Positions 40,676 through 44,689 of a stretch of DNA of 44,689 bases are shown piece after piece. This stretch comes from CAYMWF01 sp964394085 [NCBI: uncultured Gemmatimonadota bacterium] (lineage in GTDB: Bacteria; GCA-2686955; CAYMWF01): NCBI GenBank assembly GCA_964394085.1, contig CAYMWF010000020.1:8215-52903 (forward strand). The letters run 5' to 3'. The translations under genes were made by a program, and so were the position numbers. A model generated the notes under the pieces. The model was not told where the DNA came from. It saw nothing but the letters and a program-made list of their open reading frames with translations, and ran no database searches. Position 1 is the stretch's first letter. The number at the start of each line of letters is the position of its first letter.

Positions 40676-42253
40676 TCACTTTGTATTCGAGAGTATGACT
40701 CCCCTGTTTACGATGCGGAACCGGTCGCTCTTCGATTCATCCCCCTGGAGGGCAGAGCCCCCAAGGCTGTCGGTAAAGATGTGAGCCACCGAGTCAGGAA
40801 TGATGAATCCGGGTCGCACAGACACCAGGCCGCAATATTCCCGGGCTCCCATGTCGGGGTTTTCACCGCAATAATACTCATCCAGTCCTGCTATCTTGAT
40901 GCCGGCGTCGATGCAGGGGGAATCTCCGGGCAGCAAAAAGGCCTTGTCAACATCGGTGAGCGGATCTTCGAATATCGAGCCTGCCCCGGGAATGTACACA
41001 TCGCCATCGGCATTGTTCCAGTAGCAGTTGTGGTGGTGCGGCGTTCCGAAGCCGTACGTCAACGCCCGGCCGGAGCGTGTTTCGAGAAATATGTTGTTTA
41101 TTACACCCCCCTCGGTTCTCAAGTGAGTCACGGAACCGCCATAGACTTCACCGTATATACCAGGATATGCGCCATTGCCGAAAAAGGTATTGTTGTAGAT
41201 CCCGGCAAATGCGTCATCTCCGAAACACTCGATGCCACCGCCGGAGCCGGAATACCAGTAGGTTCCCGCACGATTGAAAAGAAAGAGGTTCCCGTATATG
41301 AGGCTGCTGCACTCCTTCGATACCTTGATCGCGCCCCCGTTCTCGGCCTCGTTGCGAATGAACAGGTTGTTCCTGATCTCCGGTGAACCGTCCCTGATCT
41401 TCAGCGCCCCGCCGCAACTGCCGCTTTCTCCCGCTTCAACATGGGGCGCTGTATTGTTCGAGAACTCGTTATTGCATACGAGAAGCCCGTCGCAGTTTGA
41501 GAGGTGGAGTGCCCCGCCTTCTCCGCCGTCGTACTCTCCCCATTCCCTTTCGCCGAATGCAACGTTTCCCGTGAAACGGCAACCAGAGATTATGCCCCTG
41601 ACATTACTGATTGATCCCCCTCCCCCTCTCTGTGCTTCATTATTACTGATTATGCAATCACGCATCACAAGATCTGAACGGTATATATTCAGCCCACCAC
41701 CAGAACTATGATTGTTAATCGAACCGATGACGTTGTTTACGATTCTACAGTCGAGTATCTTCAAAGAAGACTCATTTGCATATATACCGCCTCCCAGTAG
41801 ATAATCATGCAAATATTCGGTTCCTCCCCCATTCCGCAAAGTCAGCCCTTCAAGTATGCTCGTAGTATCTTCGCCAGACAGAAACGTTACTACGCTGCCA
41901 ACCCCTCCTCCGTCAATTACAGTTTCCTCGGCTCCAGCTACACCCTTCACCACTATCGCCTTGCCGAGAAAATCGAGATGCTCGTAGTACGTGCCTGGAT
42001 ATACCAGCACGGTGTCCCCGTCCGAAGCGTGCTCGATGCACCACTGGATGGCCGGGTTGCCCGGCTTCGAATGCCAGATGCCGTCCGGGAGACCGGTAGA
42101 ATTTGAACAATCGTTGTTCTCATTGGGGATGGAGCCGGCGAAAGCGCATGCAGGCAGGAAAACCGTGAAAAAAATTCGGAGAAGCATACTTTTAAGCCGT
42201 TTCTTCCCTTGAAGACGAATAGGTGCTACTGTTTTAAAGACGTACTTATCCAT
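40676..42253 (-). CDS. Secreted right-handed beta-helix protein, possibly 3'-truncated
   Basis: 525 residues. The ATG at 42253 follows GGAGAGGAAACA; the longer frame to 42319 lacks a ribosome site. A basic n-region precedes the signal peptide core LLRIFFTVFLPACAFA. The cap is NPAIQWCIEHASDGDTVLVY then PGTYYEHLDFLGKAIVVKG. Coils such as GGGIYANESSLKILDCRIVN and GGALKIRDGSPEIRNNLFIR span about residues 140-390, followed by DKAFLLPGDSPCIDAG and DMGAREYCG. The C-terminal 50 residues (SVAHIFTDSLGGSALQGDES, FRIVNRGVIL) look like the first half of an Ig-like domain that stops early. Lower GC than the central genes. Likely co-transcribed with the upstream gene at 42333 (79-bp gap). Confidence 0.8.
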   Translation of the reverse strand: MDKYVFKTVAPIRLQGKKRLKSMLLRIFFTVFLPACAFAGSIPNENNDCSNSTGLPDGIWHSKPGNPAIQWCIEHASDGDTVLVYPGTYYEHLDFLGKAIVVKGVAGAEETVIDGGGVGSVVTFLSGEDTTSILEGLTLRNGGGTEYLHDYLLGGGIYANESSLKILDCRIVNNVIGSINNHSSGGGLNIYRSDLVMRDCIISNNEAQRGGGGSISNVRGIISGCRFTGNVAFGEREWGEYDGGEGGALHLSNCDGLLVCNNEFSNNTAPHVEAGESGSCGGALKIRDGSPEIRNNLFIRNEAENGGAIKVSKECSSLIYGNLFLFNRAGTYWYSGSGGGIECFGDDAFAGIYNNTFFGNGAYPGIYGEVYGGSVTHLRTEGGVINNIFLETRSGRALTYGFGTPHHHNCYWNNADGDVYIPGAGSIFEDPLTDVDKAFLLPGDSPCIDAGIKIAGLDEYYCGENPDMGAREYCGLVSVRPGFIIPDSVAHIFTDSLGGSALQGDESKSDRFRIVNRGVILSNTK

Positions 42254-42332
42254 TGTTTCCTCTCCAACATTATAACCGGAATTCCACCTGCATACCTCCG
42301 TGTATTCACACCTGCTCAATTTGCAGGTTTAG

Positions 42333-44689
42333 CTAAGGACAGGCCCCCTCATCGAATCCATGAATGTATACGGCGGAGCAGTCGCCTCCGCCTTCATAGC
42401 AGGGCACTCTTTCCGGAATCGAGAAACCGGACACGGTCCCGTTCCAGGCGCTTCCCGATATATACCTCTCGAAAGCACCGTTTCGCATCCTTACAGCATC
42501 GGTCATCTCCAAGTATGGTTGTGGTTCGCCGTCCGGCACAGCCACCATGCAGGGGCTCAGAATGCCCCAGTTTTCCGTCTGTTTACGTGAATCAGATCTT
42601 TTTTTCTTCTCGCCATTATCATATTGGTGGTCGTAATATCCGTGATAGATATTCCCCAGAACCAGGTTGTAATCCGTGCCACCCAGTGTCACTGGGTCCA
42701 GGAGTATAGACGTTGCGATATCATAGTCGTTACCCCGGCCCAGGTGTTCAACGCCATTATCAGGATCGACCCAGGAATCGCTGAGACCTGATTCTGTATA
42801 ATGGTAATTGTTAGGGTTGAGACAATTGTTTTCTCCCTGGGACACCCCATGAGGGAAAGGAGCGTAACATACCTTTAACTTACCCGGTATCTGTTGTCCC
42901 TCTACTATGGGGCATTTAATAGTATCTCCCGGAACAACGAAGATATTGTAATCCATCAAGTTTTCCCAGTCGGCGTGGGATGTGAACTCTCCGTTCAATA
43001 CCGGCATGACCCTGCCTGAATTAGTAAAGACAAAATCCAGGCAGTCTTTATAATAGCCGAACTCGTCCTTGTACGAATGGTAAGTGTCATTGCCGGGAAT
43101 CTCCTCGGGTATTTTCGAATAGAACTGGCCTGTTATCGCATCGAAATCTTCGCCGGTAAACTCGTGGCCCCGTGCGTTGGCTATGCTTAACAGGATTGCT
43201 TTGCTGTCATCTATTCGCATAGCCTCCCAGTTGATATTCTCGCTGAATATCAGGTGGTTCTCATCGAAAAACCTGATGGCGTCGATCGCCGTCGAATGGT
43301 ACTCGTCCGATATCGCCACCTTGAATACCTCGGCGTCATCATCGGTGAGAACGTAACCGAGATCGGAATCCCAGTCACCCGTCAACCAGTCTCTCAATTC
43401 GTTCTCGTCACAGCCTTCAACAGGAGGGCAGTCATCCGGCGGATAACGGGTGATGTCTATGATGTCCTCCGGTACATTCGAATCGATGGTTTCGAGAAAA
43501 ACTTCTTCGCCGGTCGGCTCATTGCAATCGATAATGCAGAAATAGTCGATTCTGAAGCCCTCCTCGGTCTGATCATCATAGTATTCATCATTCCATGCTG
43601 CTACGGCATCATCATAATTACCTTCTTTTGCCACGTAGTGAACTTTCATGAGTTCCGCGAACTTATGCCGGGCCGGCGGCACCTTGGGGTCTTTGGAATC
43701 ATCATAATTACGACCGAGAAGCACTCGTATCCAGGGTCTGCGCTCGCCTATCCAGCACGGCGTGTCTTTCAGCTCCCATCCCCAGGGCACGTCGAACCCC
43801 AGGTTATAGCAGATAAGCGCACGTTCGTTGCACAGCCCGTTCGGGTTGTGACATTTCCAGAAACCGGGAACCTCGAGACTGTCGTTCGCAGCGTTGATTT
43901 CCGCATAGTCCAGGTCCTCATTATCACTGTAGTACCATCGTCCATGGTTTTCCGGATCTCCATCCGAAATGAAAAGGAACGCCCTGAAATACGCATCCCG
44001 CTCGAACTCATCGGAAAATACGTCGGGCACCATGCACAGGGAGATCTCAATCTTCAGAGGTTGAGAAAAGTACAAGTACGCTGTGTAAGGGAAAAATGGG
44101 TGAGGGTAATCATCCGGATAGTCATCATGATAATCAGGAAGCTCGTAGTTAACTACCTTATGTAGAAGCGTTGACGATCCGGCGTTGTAATACCTGTATC
44201 CGGTTGTAACCTGATCGTCGCAAAGTCTGGTATCGTAGTCATAATTTCCTTTGGCACTTTTGTTGAACCAGAGCGACTCTCCATAACCATCGAAACTGGA
44301 CCTTGAGCCTATGGTGTTGATGTTGTGAGAGAAGAGAAATTTTATCTGCGCTTCGGTCCAGGCGGTTTTACTGGCGACATAGGGAAATTCATCACCCTGA
44401 TAATAGCCGCACCAGGGGTGGCCTTCTGGCGGTGATTCATCACAACCGTCACGGAACATTCCACCGTTCACCAGGTCGCAGCCGAATATCATGAAGTCGT
44501 CGCCCGCGTCATCACCGTATTCAGGGATATCCGGGACCTTCAATATGAACCTTTTCAAGTCAGGATCCGACGGATAGATCAATGGATCGACGATTTCGGC
44601 GATACGGAACCATTCGGTAGGGTCACCGGTTTCTCCGTGGGAAACCGATGGGTAACAAATGATACCCGAAAGAAGTATAAAACTAACGG
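42333..44689 (-). CDS. Large secreted protein of unknown function, start outside window
   Basis: 785 residues are visible; the frame is open to the right edge, where it reads VSFILLSGIICYPSVSHGET, the end of a signal peptide, so only a few residues are missing. I do not recognise a family. The protein is acidic and rich in Asp, Tyr, Trp and Cys, with paired Cys in short motifs (ENNCLNP, CHNPNGLC, RVPCYEGGGDC). Segments such as DPENHGRWYYSDNEDLDYAE and SWVDPDNGVEHLGRGNDYDI look like surface-exposed, perhaps calcium-binding loops. There are no repeats and no later membrane segment. It lies 79 bp upstream of the beta-helix gene at 40676-42253 and has similarly low GC, so both may have arrived together. 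Confidence 0.75.
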   Translation of the reverse strand, partial: VSFILLSGIICYPSVSHGETGDPTEWFRIAEIVDPLIYPSDPDLKRFILKVPDIPEYGDDAGDDFMIFGCDLVNGGMFRDGCDESPPEGHPWCGYYQGDEFPYVASKTAWTEAQIKFLFSHNINTIGSRSSFDGYGESLWFNKSAKGNYDYDTRLCDDQVTTGYRYYNAGSSTLLHKVVNYELPDYHDDYPDDYPHPFFPYTAYLYFSQPLKIEISLCMVPDVFSDEFERDAYFRAFLFISDGDPENHGRWYYSDNEDLDYAEINAANDSLEVPGFWKCHNPNGLCNERALICYNLGFDVPWGWELKDTPCWIGERRPWIRVLLGRNYDDSKDPKVPPARHKFAELMKVHYVAKEGNYDDAVAAWNDEYYDDQTEEGFRIDYFCIIDCNEPTGEEVFLETIDSNVPEDIIDITRYPPDDCPPVEGCDENELRDWLTGDWDSDLGYVLTDDDAEVFKVAISDEYHSTAIDAIRFFDENHLIFSENINWEAMRIDDSKAILLSIANARGHEFTGEDFDAITGQFYSKIPEEIPGNDTYHSYKDEFGYYKDCLDFVFTNSGRVMPVLNGEFTSHADWENLMDYNIFVVPGDTIKCPIVEGQQIPGKLKVCYAPFPHGVSQGENNCLNPNNYHYTESGLSDSWVDPDNGVEHLGRGNDYDIATSILLDPVTLGGTDYNLVLGNIYHGYYDHQYDNGEKKKRSDSRKQTENWGILSPCMVAVPDGEPQPYLEMTDAVRMRNGAFERYISGSAWNGTVSGFSIPERVPCYEGGGDCSAVYIHGFDEGACP

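Overview
The window is GC-rich chromosomal DNA from a Gram-negative-type, free-living, probably uncultivated bacterium. Six right-handed beta-helix exoproteins, Gfo/Idh/MocA oxidoreductases, a UroD-like/corrinoid methyltransferase set, a DUF3604 PHP protein and an N-acyl-D-amino-acid deacylase together resemble Latescibacterota and other FCB-related metagenome lineages. That placement is inference; there is no rRNA, tRNA or ribosomal gene here to fix taxonomy.

Layout. 0-1.7 kb: two minus-strand secreted proteins (a lipase cut by the window edge and a lipocalin-like Svf1/CrtC-type protein). 2.2-8.3 kb: a plus-strand catabolic operon with an oxidoreductase, a decayed paralogue of it, an IolD-like ThDP enzyme and an aldehyde dehydrogenase, probably for a cyclitol or sugar. 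9.0-12.2 kb: a large beta-helix exoprotein. 12.4-15.7 kb: a small unknown gene with a near-consensus promoter but no leader, then a B12 methyl-transfer trio (activation-domain protein, corrinoid protein, UroD-like methyltransferase). 15.8-16.6 kb: a TauE/SafE permease. 16.9-18.7 kb: a second beta-helix protein, followed by a MITE-like inverted repeat. 18.9-20.6 kb: a DUF4143 ATPase plus a remnant of a second copy. 20.6-24.3 kb: a 7TM nucleotide cyclase and a GAF/AAA+/Fis regulator, divergent from a beta-helix gene at 24.7 kb. 26.6-27.9 kb: another beta-helix gene. 28-30 kb: an AT-richer DUF3604 gene. 30.4-32.6 kb: a MarR regulator and amidohydrolase pair. 32.9-37.4 kb: a beta-helix protein and a large secreted repeat protein. 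37.9-40.3 kb: a REC-like/DUF3052 fusion, a Cys-rich protein and a GNAT acetyltransferase. 40.3-40.7 kb: transposase and beta-helix debris. 40.7-44.7 kb: a beta-helix protein and an unknown secreted protein running off the right edge.

The main theme is a family of exported beta-helix proteins that share an N-terminal signature (PTIQAGIDASVDGDTVLV). Their surroundings carry a dispersed palindrome, consensus TTTTCTCCACGTGGAGAAAA, seen nine times and almost only beside these secreted-protein genes. Exact or near-exact DNA repeats inside the genes (68 bp twice; 75 bp three times) show recent coil duplication. I see no CRISPR array, prophage, tRNA or rRNA.
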